Of a stretch of 64,000 nt of DNA, positions 24,441 to 37,655 are shown piece by piece (position 1 is the first letter of the stretch; each line of letters opens with the position of its first letter). The notes under the pieces were generated by a model. The model was not told where the DNA came from. It saw nothing but the letters and a program-made list of their open reading frames with translations, and did not search any database. Made by a program: the position numbers and the translations under genes. The DNA comes from Paramecium tetraurelia (lineage: Eukaryota > Ciliophora > Oligohymenophorea > Peniculida > Parameciidae). The stretch spans positions 434,001 through 498,000 of the forward strand of contig NW_001798955.1 of the NCBI RefSeq assembly GCF_000165425.1, in the 5' to 3' direction.

Positions 24441-27400
24441 ATGTATATTGATGAATTGCCGGTTGGATAATAAAAGCAAAATTTCATGGTCGAGGAGTTT
24501 CCTCCTGGTAATTTAGATTTAATAAATTAGATTTCGATCCTTAATAATTTGATAAAGTTGATTTACCATTAAAACAAAGAATAAAGTCAAAGGTTTGGAA
24601 AGTTAGACTTCAAGGTTATGAGGAATTAGCAAATGAGTAAGAAATTGAGTATGAGTGCATTTTGTAAATAATACAAGACATACATGTTTAATGTCAAGAA
24701 AAAGCACTCTAGATTGCACTAAAATACTTTGAATAAAACCATTCACTAGAGTCTTCGCAATAGAAGGAGATAATAAAAGTGTTGATAGAAAAAGTGCTAA
24801 TATAATAAAAATTAAAACAAAATGGATGCTAATTGGCCATAATACTCTTTCCATTTTGTAAATAGGCAATTTTTGAAATTATCATTGGAGAATTGTCTCA
24901 TAAAAATCCTAAGATAGTCTAAGCATCCATCAGCTTACTATTAGAGTTACTTCAATAATATGGTGTAAGAAAATTGGATAATTTAAAACCTTTTTTCCCC
25001 ATCCTATCAAAATTAACAGAAGCATAGCAAACTACAATAAAGGCTGATGCAATATCATTTTACAAAGAAGCAACGAAATGGTTTGGCAAAAATATTGAAG
25101 CATTTTTTGGTGGATTGAATGAAAAACTGTAATAAGACCTAAAGAAAATTACAGAAACCATAACAGAAGTTCAAAGAGCTCCAAATCAAGATGGAGATTT
25201 TGAAACTGGAAATCAATAATTGTATGATTTGGCAGAAGCAGTCGATGTATTTCCTAAATTTACAGATTCTTGGTGTGAAAAGGTCTTCCAACTTGAAAAA
25301 TGGTAAGAAAAAAAAGAACAATTAGAAAATTTATAAAAAGCGTGTTCAGTTGCCAAAATGGTACCATCTCCAAATGTTTATTCAGTTGTGTAACTACTAA
25401 AGAAATTAATAAATGAGTAAAACATAGCCATATGTACGATGAGTATAAAAATTGCTGGACTTCTAGCAAATGGATTAAGAAAAAATTTTTATTAATATGT
25501 TAAAATATTAATACAACCATTGTTCGCTAGACTCAAGGATAAAAAATAGAACATTGTTGATGATACAATAACATCATTAAAGAAGTTCATTTACTGTTGC
25601 ACTCTTGATGAACTATTTGAAGAAGTTAAGGCATTATTAGATGATAAATCATCCAGTCCAAAAATTAATGTGTTCATACTTATAGAGTTTTTCTTAGATG
25701 AATGCCAAAAAGAAAGGTTGCTTAAACTTTAATGCATAAAGTAGTTGGTTCCTATTTGTAAGAAATTAACTGATGATGGAAATGCAGAAGTAAGAACAAA
25801 AGCCATTATGTTATTAGCTAAAATATCAGTTTAAATGTACAGCGGTTCAATGGCTGTGGATCTAAAAGGTGATAAATTTACAAAGTATCAAGCTCAGGTT
25901 AATATTTATCTTGATGGTATAAAAGCTTTATAAGGCAATAATACAGCTAATTTCATACCTTAGAAATAAAATTTGCAGTAAAATAAGGAAAATATTCAGA
26001 ATTAAGCAGTTGCTAATCCGAAACCAGAAACAAATGCAAATAAACAAAAATCAATCACTTAATCTTAAATTAACCAAGAATGCCAAGAAATTAAATATTA
26101 ATCTACTATGACTCCTAATTAAGTTGAGGCATTTCTCAGATAATATAAAACTAAAAATAAGGATTAAAGTGATCTTGGCAATATTTTACTTGCCGTCACT
26201 CAATAATCTAAGCAAATTTTAACTTTCACTATGGACTATATAGTGGATAAGATAGGAGACTAAAAATAACTTTGCTATTAGTTATTTGAAAAATGTATGT
26301 AATCATATAAGCCGAATCATATAACTCAATTAATTACAAGCTTCAAGAATGCTCCTACTTAAGCATAATTAATTGAAGTCTTAACTTTATTACTAAAATA
26401 CATTCCTTTAAGTGACAAAACTATTGATTAGCAGTTAATTTCTGATTTTTTAAAAGGATTCTAGCATTAATCTAATTCAAGGGCAAAATAACTAGTAACT
26501 GATTGCTAGAGTGCATTAAAATAATTATTTGAAATAAAAAAAGCTCCGTCAGAATAAAAACTAATTCCATTTTCATTAACATCATTTAGCGATCCATAAA
26601 TTGATAAATTGAAAGAATAATTGAAAGTGCCTTAAATACCTTAACATTTGTATGATAAACTGTTTAGTTACAATCCATAATCAAATTTAGCTGGTGCATC
26701 TTATATTAGATAAAAAATTGCTTAGCCAGGAGAATTTACAGAAATCTTTTTTAAATGGGGCTATTTAATTTCTTGGTTTAAGGAAAGTATACCCTTACAG
26801 ACAGAAATCATCATGTTATTTTAATTCCTGACTTAGTAACGTAAACTCAATTAATTAGAATAATAAATTGTATTATCTTATATTAAAATGATGATACTCT
26901 TATATATAAGAGATGGAATGCCAAGATTGGCATAAAGAACCCTGCCATTACTTATGAATTTATTAGCTGATTGCAATTAATAAAATGTATAAATAAATTA
27001 ATTAAGCAAATTCGATGAATATGATGATATTTCTAATGCTTAAGCTAATTAAATTGCTTAATAAATGTAAGAAAGCATCTCTGAGTGGAATAATAATTCT
27101 CAACTCTAATAAAAGTCAATATTAGTTAATTTAATGTCACTAATTAATAAAGAGGATATTCCAAAAGAAAGGACTCTAGAATAAAAGAGAAACTCAATGA
27201 GAGTAGAAGCAATGATAGCATCAACTGTTGATTTTAAAAATAAATAAGAATAAATTTAAAGTTCTTAAAAACTTGCTCAAGAATAAATATCTGATAAAAT
27301 GAATACCTTACAAAATCAATCATAAAAAAAGCTCCTATAACAAAAAAATTTTAACCTGCCAATAACTCAAAGCATGAACAGTGGGAATAAAAATATGAGT

Positions 27401-28423
27401 TCAAGTTGCTCCTAAATTCAAAATGTAAAAGAAAAGGAATCTGATGTTTTTGTGAGAAGCTTTTAATAAATGTATTGCAAGTTTAGAGAAACAAATTGTA
27501 TTGAAAATTCTTAAAGTTTCGCTGAACAAATCATTTATCTATTAAGCAATCTATCAAATGATGAATGCTACGATAAGATGAATGAATTCTTGGAAAAATT
27601 AATACATGTCTTATCATCAAGTCAGTTTTACAAAAGCATCTCGTATAATTAATTTTATATTATCTTTGATTCACTAATTTTTAAGATGGTTGAATAGTCA
27701 ACAAAGAATAATGTCAAAGATGGAGCATAAAAAAGTTGTTATAATTTAATCAATTCAAATTTAATTAAAATCTTAAATAATCAGGATTTATCTAATTTAT
27801 ATTTAGCATTCTTGGATATTTTAATTAATGTAAAAGAATCTGATAGATAAACTAAGTAATTTTATGCATTAGTCACTAAGTGTTTAAGTAAATCGGCAGA
27901 TTAATTAAAAGGCTAGTTTTAATGGTCATAGGTTTAAGCAATTCTAGAAAAAATTAGTCAATATTTAAATAAATGTCAAAAGCCTTAATTGGAATACACT
28001 TAATATCATAATTGCTTATTGAATGCTCTCAAGACCACAGTTATATTTTTCTTTAATTACAATGACGGTATTAAAGTGTATTAATATATTATGCAAAACA
28101 CAAATGAAAATTCCATTTTAAGATAATGGATATTGGATGTGCAAGAAAAAAACAATACTAATCTAATAGTTGATTTAGCCAAGTACAGAAGATCAAGAGA
28201 CACGCATTTTAGTTAAATAGTTGAATTACTAAAAATAGATTTTGATAAAACTGTTGAGTAATTTGTATCCATAGTGAGAAGATAAACTATCAATTGGAAA
28301 CCTTTAGTAGAATTTCTAAATCCAGATCAAATAAAATTTATCGAGCAAAGATTAGGATCAACATCCCATATGAATTTATTGGAGAAAAAAGTTGGCGAAT
28401 TAGAAAAGATGTTAAACTAATGA
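24441..28423 (+). CDS. TOG-domain microtubule polymerase, XMAP215/CKAP5/MOR1 family
   Basis: About 1,319 residues. One 23-nt intron at 24508-24530 follows a short first exon. The protein starts like a TOG array: PLKQRIKSKVWKVRLQGYEE is the conserved first HEAT helix, with the key tryptophan (VWKVR) that contacts tubulin. Further HEAT pairs run to about residue 500, including IQAPNVYSVV-like and GLRKNFYQYVKILIQPLFAR segments typical of TOG2; a Gln/Asn-rich linker follows, then another HEAT block (residues 550-900) and a helical C terminus ending in a short coiled coil. XMAP215 proteins add tubulin dimers at plus ends. Length is below the animal proteins (about 2,000) and closer to yeast Stu2/Alp14. 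Gln-rich stretches use TAA/TAG heavily. Family call is strong. Confidence 0.85.
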
Positions 28424-28632
28424 AAAATATATATTAAAGCTTTTTTTAAACTATTATTAAAAAAATAATTGTTTTTTTATTCAGGAATAATAGAATTACA
28501 ACAAATAATTAAGAATATACTTTGTTGAACACATAAAACATGCTATAAACGATAATTCTAAAGATTTTTTGTTATTTTTTAATATAATTAAAGGTTTTAG
28601 TCAATAAATCTTATTTATATTTTATTATTATT
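28424..28632. other. Convergent intergenic gap
   Basis: About 210 bp with T-rich and A-rich runs between two genes that end facing each other. No RNA or repeat recognised. Confidence 0.4.
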
Positions 28633-30251
28633 TCACATTTTTTGAGGATTTTTGGCCAAAATATTTGCTATTTCTTATTGTAATTCTTGTTCACTAATAA
28701 ATTGTTTCTTAATCATCTATTATTTATTTGCTCTCATAATAAGACAATAATAAAATTTGAGAAATGCTAAAGAATAATTACCTTTTTCATCAAATTGAAA
28801 ACACTCCATCAATTTTATTGAATTATTTTAAATTTTTTCTTGGCTGAATACTTGAATTGAATCCAGGCTTTATCTAAATAAATTTTCTGTGTATTTACTA
28901 TATAATAAGGAATTTTCAGATCTAGATATATTTTATTAAATTACAATTATGTTTTTAAATAGTTTTGCGGATCGTTGATGTCATCTATTTGGATTTATTT
29001 AATTTATGGTTATTGTAGGATTGGAGTAGATTATTAAAAACCGACTGACTTAGTATTATCTGAACTAGTACTATTCGGTATGTAGGAGGCAAATCGAGGA
29101 GCCCCATTAGGTTTGGGTCCTTCTTAATTCATAGTAAAATTAGGTTAAAATTATGTAGCATTCGGAGAAGGATTTGTACTTCTCAAACTTTAATTTTGAA
29201 ATGTTGTAGGACCAACCTGCTTTGGAGTAAATTTAACACCAGCATTTAAGTCTGGATTTAAGGTTTTTCTAAATTGATCGAATTTTTTTGGCTCCTATGT
29301 TTACATGCAAATTAATTTGTTTGAATAAATTTCATGAAATTTAATTCTTGTCATAGGATTGTATACAATCATTCCTTGAATCAACTCCTAAAGATCGCTG
29401 TTGATGTTTTTAGATTTGTCTTATATTTTGAAAGAAGTATTTTTTAAGTTATTTATAAATACTTTTATTGAATCCCCATACTTTGTTTCAAATGGAGGCT
29501 AACCAAAAAGAAGTTGATAAAGCATAATTCCAATCTAGAATTAATAAATTTGATACTGAATAAACATCAACTTGGCTTTTTCCATTGGGTATCTTTTTTA
29601 ATTACAATATTGCCTAATCTAAAGTTTCATCATTTATAAAAGTATTAAGTTCTGGAGCCGCGTATACTGGAGTTCCCACTTTTGTCATTGTGATATCATT
29701 ATTTTTACAAACCTTACCAATTCCAAAGTCGGCTAGTTTATAAATAGGTTTTCCCTAAAAATCATTAGATATTAAGATATTTTCAGGTTTGATATCGCGA
29801 TGAAGTATTGCTTTTTCGTATAAGGGTTTATATCCGTTCAACAATTACTTTAATATGTTTATAACTTCATCAGAAGTGAAGCTTCCTTTTTTAGCCAATT
29901 CATCTTTTAGATTAGTAAGACATTTTTCCATTACAATTATTAAAATTTCTTGATTTTCAAAAGTTTAATACTAGCAATAATACACTTTAACAAGATTTTG
30001 ATTATTTGGGTATGCTTGGCGTAAAGTATTTATAATATCAGTTTCTCTGCTCATATAATTAGAATCAGAGCCTTAAGATCTTATAATCTTAATATGTAAG
30101 ATATAATTACTTTAGCACATAATATGTCTTTCGCATTAACTTTTGTGCAATCATAAACGGCACCATAAGCTCCCTTACCGATTTATTTTGATTCATGAAT
30201 GATAAATTCTCCATTGGTATATGTGTCTCCTTGCTTAAAAAACTTAGACAT
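28633..30251 (-). CDS. Ser/Thr protein kinase, ULK/CDPK-like core with helical C-terminal domain
   Basis: 516 residues in four exons; introns at 30088-30110, 29535-29556 and 28922-28944 (22-23 nt). The N-terminal 300 residues are a complete kinase: Gly-rich loop GKGAYGAVYD (25-34), catalytic Lys47, Glu62, HRDIKPEN (143-150), DFG (167-169) and APE (191-193), so it should be active. A linker rich in Pro, Asn and Gln follows, then about 100 residues of helix pairs (QSLDSIQVFSQEKIQNNSIK and KFYYCLIMRANKQQMIKKQF), which look like an MIT-type or ULK EAT-like bundle. The pairing of kinase, linker and helical tail recalls ATG1/ULK autophagy kinases, but Paramecium has many unrelated kinases of this size, so the subfamily is inferred only. 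Confidence 0.78.
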
Positions 30252-30324
30252 TAAAAAAATGTTAATAGAAATATAGAAATTGTTTTTTATATTGTTATAT
30301 ATGAGATTAGAGATTGTAATTCTA

Positions 30325-30870
30325 TCAATTATCATCATTAATTAATTATAACCAGCCGCAAATGAATTATTCTGTATTTTCTGTTTTTTTTTAAGTCTCC
30401 TCAATATATTTTTTGTGTCTTCTTAATTTTTGATGCTAAAATAAATTAGACATATTTTCTAATGTCAAAAGACTCTCATTTTTTCTATTTGTTAGTCCTG
30501 ATCCATTAGTTTAATTATTTTATCTCATTTTTTTGATATCATTTATAGTTACTTTTTTAACTTATAAGGACAATCTGATTTCTAATTCCGACAATTGTGA
30601 AATTCTAGTTTTTAACTTCTATTTAGGTTTTATATTATCCAAATAAGGATGCTTTAGTTGAGAGAATTCATATTATAAGGAGTCATATTGATATGAATGC
30701 GATTTATTTCTTTTATATTAATTAATAGGAGGCAATAAATCAATATTTTTCTTCCCAATATATTTGTTAAAATCGTTAAAAATTTAATTTAAGGGATTTT
30801 AATCTTAGTATTTCTACTATTGAATTGTCTATTTGTTTCTTTTGTATAGATACCTGCTCGTCACACTCAT
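30325..30870 (-). CDS. Hypothetical Lys/Gln-rich protein
   Basis: Intron-free, 181 residues from ATG 30870 to TGA 30325. Basic, rich in Lys, Gln, Asn and Tyr, with one probable helix (QLSELEIRLSLQVKKV). No signal peptide or known domain. It lies 73 bp upstream of the kinase gene on the same strand and 136 bp from the tRNA gene on the other side. Use of TAA/TAG for most Gln codons supports it as a real gene. Confidence 0.55.
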
Positions 30871-31006
30871 AATAAGTTAATTTATTTGTAATCTGTAAAT
30901 TTGTATTAATTTAAAGTTATATAAATGAGAATAATTTTGTATAAGAAAACAATGGTAAAATATATGCAGATCTATATAAGTAGAGTGTTGGGATAAAAGT
31001 CGTTAA

Positions 31007-31078
31007 GGGAGTATAGCTCAGTAGCAGAGCAGCAGACTGCAGATCTGTAGGTCTCAGGTGCGAACCCTGATGCTCCCT
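31007..31078 (+). tRNA. tRNA-Cys (GCA anticodon)
   Basis: A 72-nt cloverleaf. The acceptor stem pairs GGGAGTA with TGCTCCC (one G-T pair), the D arm is AGCTCAGTAGCAGAGC, the anticodon arm GCAGA/TCTGT encloses loop CTGCAGA with anticodon GCA, and the T arm TCAGG/CCTGA holds loop TGCGAAC. No intron, and no encoded CCA. GCA reads the Cys codons TGC and TGT; TGA remains a stop in this code. Internal A and B boxes (TAGCTCAGTAGC, GGTGCGAACCC) fit Pol III transcription. Confidence 0.95.
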
Positions 31079-31080
31079 TC

Positions 31081-31088
31081 TTTTTTTT
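31081..31088 (+). terminator. Pol III oligo-T terminator of tRNA-Cys
   Basis: A run of eight T residues beginning three bases after the tRNA 3' end, the standard RNA polymerase III stop signal. Confidence 0.8.
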
Positions 31089-31181
31089 ATTTTAAATAAA
31101 ATAGTTCTTAATTATTAATTAATATTAAATTAAAATTAAAATTTCGCAAACTATTTAATGTACTAATTTTTTTATAGAATA

Positions 31182-33082
31182 TCACAGTTAAAAGTGATCC
31201 TATACTTTGATGCTTTCATCTGTAATTTTGTCTTCTTCTTGTAGGATTTCCTTGAGTGCATCATTGTGTATTGATAAGACTGCCCTTCCAGACTCATCGG
31301 TATTTTTCTTGAAAGCCTCATCCCATTCCAAAGCCTGAAAGATATATTGTTAATAGATACTTTTTCGGTAGAGCAAGCTATAGACTTGCCATATGGTACT
31401 GTCAAGGCAGAACTATCACTAGGAAAGGCAGAAGAATAAACTTATCTGAACCAATATTATTCCTTATCTCTAGGGGTTGATACGGGATAAGTGGTTGAGG
31501 CTTGAGCGAATTCTTAATCTGAGACTAATTGATTAGCCCTTTCGATAAGTCCATCTCTCCAACTGTAACCAACTCCATCACTGAATTGTTCCTTTTATCT
31601 CCATAATATTTCTTATGGAACAAACGGATTTTCTAGATCTTCAAAGGCTTTTCTTAATATATATTTCTCAATTTATGGTTGGAAGGCATTGATCATTTTG
31701 TATTTTGGATCAATAGACATAACATATTCAATCCAAGCCTTGTTCATAAATGGTGGTCTAGTTTCAATACCCCATGCTAAACAGGCTTTGTTAGCTCTTA
31801 AGAGATCATATTTATGTAAATCATTAAGTTTTCTAATTAATTCTTAATGGAATTCAACTCTGTTTGGAGCTTTGTGGAAATATAAATAACCTCCAAATAA
31901 TTCATCACTTCCTTCTCCAGTTAAACATATTTTAATTCCCAATGCTTTAATTCTTCTACACATCATATACATAGGTGTTGATGCTCGAATAGTAGTGTTA
32001 TTAAATGTCTCTGTGTGGTAGATGACTTCTGGTATATAATCTAAACCCTCCTCAACTGTATAGGTGAATGAATGATGTTCAAATCCATGATATTCAGCTA
32101 CTTTCCTTGCAAAATGTAAGTCTGGGGATCCTTCCAAACCAATACAAAAAGAATGAACCTTTCTCATTCCTCTCTTGCTCAAATCAATCTCACCATTTTT
32201 AATCAACTTTGCAACAATACCAGCAACAATTGATGAATCAACTCTAAAATCATAATCTAAGATATCATTACCCTCCTGATATAAATAGACCAAATGGTGC
32301 ATCTCCTTTAACTTCTCTTCTTACAACATCAATAAATCTATCTCTCATTTCCTAAAAATTGATTTCTCCTGTTGGAATATGATCAAAATTATGCCAAAGT
32401 GGGTTGTACCATTTCTTAATTTCATTAGTTTGATCAATATAATGACCTATTTGTTTAATAATAATAAATTCTAACCTGGAGGGAATTATTTAACTTCAAC
32501 CACTTAATCATGAATTCCCTTTAATTCTGATGATAAAAACAAGGCTCCGTCTTTGTTGTATCCATAATACAAAGGAATAATTCCAATATGATCTCTTCCT
32601 GCATAATAAGTCTGGTTGTTCATATCCAAGACAATTGTAGCATGCATTCCATCCATGTGATTCCAAAAATCATTTGGACCATACTTTTATTATAACCTAA
32701 CCTTATACTTCTTTATAGAGCATTCCCACGATCTCGGAATCAGAATTGCTGCTAAATTTGTATTTTTTTTCGAATTCTGGCTTGATTGACCAATAATTGT
32801 AGAGCTCTCCATTTTACATGTAGTAGACATTTTAATCATCAACTAATTAGAATGGTTGTCTTCCTCTATCACTTAAATCTACGATGTTCAATCTTTCATG
32901 AGCTAGGATATGATAAGTATCTGGGCCTGCTTTCTTACCAAATAACAAACAAAATTTACCAATATTATGATACGAGATCTATCAGGACCTCTATGTCTTT
33001 GTCTCTTTGATAAATTGTAAGCGAGAGTTCGAACTTCAATATAAGTTCCTTTAATGTTGAAAATTGCCAAAATTCCACACAT
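31182..33082 (-). CDS. ASNS: Asparagine synthetase (glutamine-hydrolysing)
   Basis: 588 residues in six exons, with introns at 32934-32959, 32684-32708, 32447-32475, 32244-32271 and 31335-31360. The protein starts MCGILAIF, giving the Cys2 nucleophile of the Ntn glutaminase domain; RHRGPDRS, AHERLNIVD and YNGELYN-type (MQNGELYNYW) follow. The synthetase half has the PPi loop ISGGVDSSIVAG (created exactly by removing the 28-nt intron), CIGLEGSPDLHFARKVAEYHG and LTGEGSDELFGGYLYFH. It transfers amide nitrogen from glutamine to aspartate with ATP, in the cytosol. Length matches eukaryotic ASNS (about 560-590). Every intron removal restores a conserved block, so the structure is secure. Confidence 0.95.
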
Positions 33083-33694
33083 ATTTAAATTGGAATAACA
33101 CAAACGTGTAAATAATTGTTATAAACCTTGTAAATGCGTATCAATTAATATGAAATATAATTATTAATATTCAATGTGGCCAATAAAGTTATTAAGTATT
33201 ATTTTGTTTTACTTATAAATCATAATTGATATCATCAAATAATATATTCTTGAATTCAATAAAATATTGCATCCTTTGCCAAACTTCTTATTAATATTTC
33301 TATATATAATTTTTCAAATTTTATAAAAGAATTATATGTTATATGTGAAATTTTTCCTAATTTTCTTCTATTTCTATCACCTTATTCGTTTAAATCTTCT
33401 AAGTTAAAGTAAATTAAAAGGTTAGCATTGCATATAATTCAGCAAAAATAAGTCTAAGCAACAAAAAAAATATAAAATTTAATAAAATCTTTAAACCTCT
33501 AGAAATGCAAAGGATTAACTATATTATAGAAAAATAAATAAATTTATAATACCTCAAATACATCATAATGCGTTATAAAGTGATCTTGTTATTATAAATA
33601 TTTATAATATAAATTTTATATCATAATACTAATTATTATAAAATTAACAATTATTATTTATTATTTTTTATTATAATGGTTAAAAAAATACTAC
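33083..33694. other. Long A+T-rich intergenic region
   Basis: About 600 bp upstream of asparagine synthetase, above 80% A+T, with long A/T runs. No gene is supported. It probably holds the ASNS promoter, but no specific site can be named. Confidence 0.5.
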
Positions 33695-34333
33695 TCATCT
33701 TAATTTAGAAATTTACAATTGTTAAAAGTCATCCACTTGAAAATATCTAATTAATTTTAAATCTTAGTTTTATATACGCTATTTGGGGCATTTAAAAGTA
33801 ACTTTACAAAATTCAAGATACACACATTTTATTTTAACCTTTTCTTTTATTCCAAATATTCTAGAGTTAGAATACATTCTTATTTTAATTTCCACTTTCT
33901 ACTTAAATAACTACATTGTTAAAATCCTTTTAATTACCATTTTTGTAACTAAAATTGAATAAAGTTATATTTTAATCTTGAGTGATTTGACTATATTTTA
34001 TAGATACTTTTTATTGATTTCCTCATCTGAATTGATTAAATATTTTTATTGATCATATTCTCATCATCATATTTCTGAGTCTAATTCTTTAGGTTAAGTT
34101 TTATTTTGAACTTCCAATTTAATCAAGGATATTATCTTAGTGAGGCACCCTAAAAATAAAATTTTTGGTATATTTGCTATGTCTCCTTTTTTATTGAGTA
34201 AAAATATAAAAATTAAAGGTTGTTTTTGATTTATATGAAAAACTTCCATATGGATATTATTCAATAAGTTTTTTAATGAAAAATAATTTTTAATTAAATT
34301 TAGAATGACTTAATAATGATGTATTTTACTCAT
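33695..34333 (-). pseudogene. Reading frame split by three tandem in-frame TGA codons
   Basis: From ATG at 34333 a frame encodes 88 residues (MSKIHHYQVILNLIKNYF and on, with a hydrophobic stretch PLIFIFLL) and stops at TGATGATGA (34061-34069 on the plus strand). The same frame then continues 121 codons to TGA at 33695, with sequence at least as protein-like (INSDEEINKKYLQNIVKSLK, later DLKLIRYFQVDDFQQ). No canonical short intron spans the triple stop. It may be an 88-residue gene followed by a relic, a gene inactivated by a trinucleotide change, or, least likely, a read-through gene. An alternative frame downstream of the stops is also open to 33439, so the coding claim after the stops is weak. 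Confidence 0.35.
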
Positions 34334-34777
34334 AATATCTAAAATTGAAAATACAATTATTCAGCTAAGTTTAGTGTACAACAATAAAGTTAATTAATAA
34401 GGTCCCTAAAATAGAAATTTTTGATAGTTAGATTTCTACTCTATATTAATTTTTCAAATAAAACTTAAAATTAATATTTAATAATAAAATTTAAAATTTT
34501 ATCTATCTCAAATATCATAAAACTAATTAGGAGTTAAATTGAAATACAAATGAGTGAAAATTTATAGACAAAATTAGCAATTAAATTTATTTTAATTCTA
34601 TATATTATAATTATTTTAATTTAAAAATGAAATCATATTATATCTTATTAATCAGATATTTCTTTCTAAAATCAATTTTAATATGAATCAAACCATAATT
34701 TAACATATTTCAAATAAATTTAATGGTAATTTTGAAATTTATATTAATGTTTTATATTATACAATTAAGAATAATAA
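34334..34777. other. A+T-rich intergenic region
   Basis: About 440 bp between the SP-RING gene's stop and the frame above. No supported gene or repeat. Confidence 0.45.
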
Positions 34778-37655
34778 TCAATCAATTAGAATAGCATTTG
34801 ATTCATTTCCACCTTTAGTTTACATTTTATTTTAAGACATAATTTGATCATCGTTGTCGAATTAATGAGAACTTCTTTCAAAATTAGTATACCCTTGTGA
34901 AATTAGATCATTATAACCGTTAATTTAATTATTTTAAATTATTGCATAAAAAGGATCCTTAGAATCTAAAGTACCCTTAATACTTTAAAATATTTCTTTA
35001 CATTTTAATCAACAGTAATTTAATCAACTTTAATATTAAGTTATTAAATTTTCTTAATAATTCCCCATTAATAATGATCAATCCTCAAGCTAATAGAATT
35101 TTTTTTACAAATTGGACAAATCCATTTCATGTGTTCTGCATGAATCATCATTTCCAAATAACTATTTAAGCTAAAACACTGTTGATGTTGACAAAATTCT
35201 CCTCTAATTTATTATTTAGTTTGTACCTTGCAGGTATTTTAATTAAATCAAAAGAGTATTAGCAAACAAGACTCACTTTGGATTTATCTACCTTGATTTC
35301 GTGTTTTTAAACATCGGTTTTAATTTGAGACAAAATACTTTGATTAACTATTGATTGAATTATTTGTTCTAATCTCTAATTTTAAACCACAAACAATCCA
35401 AATATATATATTTAATTTGGAATCTCTTACCTCATTTTAGAATCTGGAATAGTTTCAACACAAGTGAAAGTGTATTTTCTTTGTATTTCATAGATATTTT
35501 TAAATTCATCAAGATTAATTAAAATGCAATGATCCTTTCGCTTTCTTAAGCATGACTTTTCAATAAGAGGTTTGAATTCCTTAATGGTAACTCCATTAAT
35601 AAGAAGAGTACAACTATTAGGAAATGTGAAATCAGTTAATCCATTTTTATTCATCATAACACATCTAATTTCAAGTAATAATTCAGGATTTCGAAATAAC
35701 TCTTATGCAATTGTGAAATCAAGATGTATCCTACTTTTAGATCTTTATTAATATTGATATTCTAGAAATCCTAAAGTTTAAACAATCTTTTTGAATGGAT
35801 TTAATTTCTCAAGTAAACAAGATGAGCAAATATTAGCCTCATTTTCAATTTCTATCAATTTTACTTTCCCATCAATTTATTTACAATAATTGCATTAATT
35901 CCAATTTGTTGATATTTTAAGATATTAATGAGCTTATTAACTAATGTTATTATTACCAGTATCATTGGACTCTATTTTAGGTTTTTTCTCTCTCAATCTT
36001 TCCAAATTTACACCATCCTCAACACTAAAGATTAAAGATTATGGGGGATTATTGGTTTAATTAATCTGCTAGTTTTACTTTTCAGCAAATTTCATTTACC
36101 CTTAAAGTTATCTTTAATTTATCTATTATTGATTAAGTTTGTTCAAATATGAATTTTTCTGTCTGAGAAATTTATTACTCTTTTCTAAATTAATATTTGA
36201 TTAATCATTTTAGTTGAATTATTAATTTTATAAAATAACATTAGATGGCTCTTTAGGAATTGCAAGTACGGGATTCGAAATTGCCGCTAAATTAGGATTT
36301 TAAATATCATTTTATGAATTTATTTATTGCAATATGCTATTGCTTGTATTGGATAGAGAATTAATTAAATTATTTCTTTCTTAATTTTAAAAATAATTGT
36401 TGGAATTCTATTAGGGAGGTTAAGATTAGATGATTGTGTATTATTTTTCTAGTAATTATTTTTGCTTTAGAATTTCAAATTGAATTTTATCATCAGTTAA
36501 GGATTATTCTTGATTCTACAATATAGAACTTTAGGGTTGATTGATCTATTGTTCAACTTACATTCCTTAGATGATATCTTAATCCTTATATTGATTGAAT
36601 GTTTTTTGTCTTGTATTGTTTTTTTTTTGTTAAATTTTATTACTTTTAACATGGATTAGCTCATCCATTTGATACTTTCCTTGTAATTTTTGTTAATCCT
36701 AAATATTTTTTTATTTTTGTGATTCAGAATCTGAGATTTAGATCACAATTTCTCCTTCCTCAGGAGATGAATCTATAATAGCTCTTGATGGTTTTTTTTG
36801 AATTTGTATTTATCTATTTTTTCTAAAATATTATTCAATAGTTTTGTTGTCCACAAAGGCTCTATTATTTTCTCTTTCTTCTTTATTTTAATCAACATTT
36901 AATTACTTTTTATTTCTGATAAAGTCATTTAATGTCTATATTGGATTAGATTAGACTTAATTTTTAGAGTCTTTTAGGCTCTATTTCTTATTTTTTGAGG
37001 TTGGTTCCAAGTCATGATCCTTAACTTGTCTTTAGAATATGGATTCTATTAATCCTTATTCTTTAGAAGTGATTTTTTAAGTTTTTTCTTTGCATATAAT
37101 TTAATCTTGATGACTATCAATAAGGGGATCAAAGCTATACTGAGATAATTTTGGCCCTTGAGATATCATTTAATGAAGGTTCGCTGAACTGTGAGTACAT
37201 ATATTTTCTTCAATCTCTAATAAATCAGATGGGTTTGACTACTTCAATTTTACTTTTTTTTTATTCCTAATCATGTCTAATTAATCCTATTTTTGCTTAT
37301 TTGACTCTTAATTTGATTTTGTTAAACTCTTACTTTATAATGGTTAATTGTTTTGATTAGAATAATTTTCATTTATTTTCTTGGAATCACTTCTTTTTAT
37401 TGAGGACTATTCTAAAATATTAGTAATCTCATTTTCTGCTTCAAGATAATTTATAAAGAACTAAGCAAACTTCTTCTAAAAATCCTAATCTTTTATATTA
37501 CTGAAATTTTGTATTTAGAGTTATTGGCATATGTTTATCAATTGCCAATCTTAATACTATGAATAATTAATTGAACGTGTTACTTGATAAATAGGACAAC
37601 TTGGATCCTTGAGCAAATCAATCATAACATTTTCTAATAGTTTTTTATGCTCCAT
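34778..37655 (-). CDS. SP-RING (Siz/PIAS) SUMO E3 ligase-like protein
   Basis: About 942 residues; introns at 35204-35226 (23 nt) and 34976-35001 (26 nt). The first 570 residues are polar, Gln/Asn/Lys/Ser-rich and probably disordered. A PINIT-like folded region follows (around HLDFTIAQELFRNPELLLEI and LLINGVTIKEF). Then comes the SP-RING: KVSLVCQYSFDLIKIPAR, EFCQHQQCFSLNSYLEM and MKWICPICKK, giving the conserved CxH...CxxL...WxCPxC zinc site; the last part is completed only after removing the first intron. PIAS/Siz proteins promote SUMO transfer from Ubc9 in the nucleus. No N-terminal SAP domain is obvious. In Paramecium SUMO is implicated in programmed DNA elimination, so a role there is conceivable but is inference. 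Confidence 0.82.
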
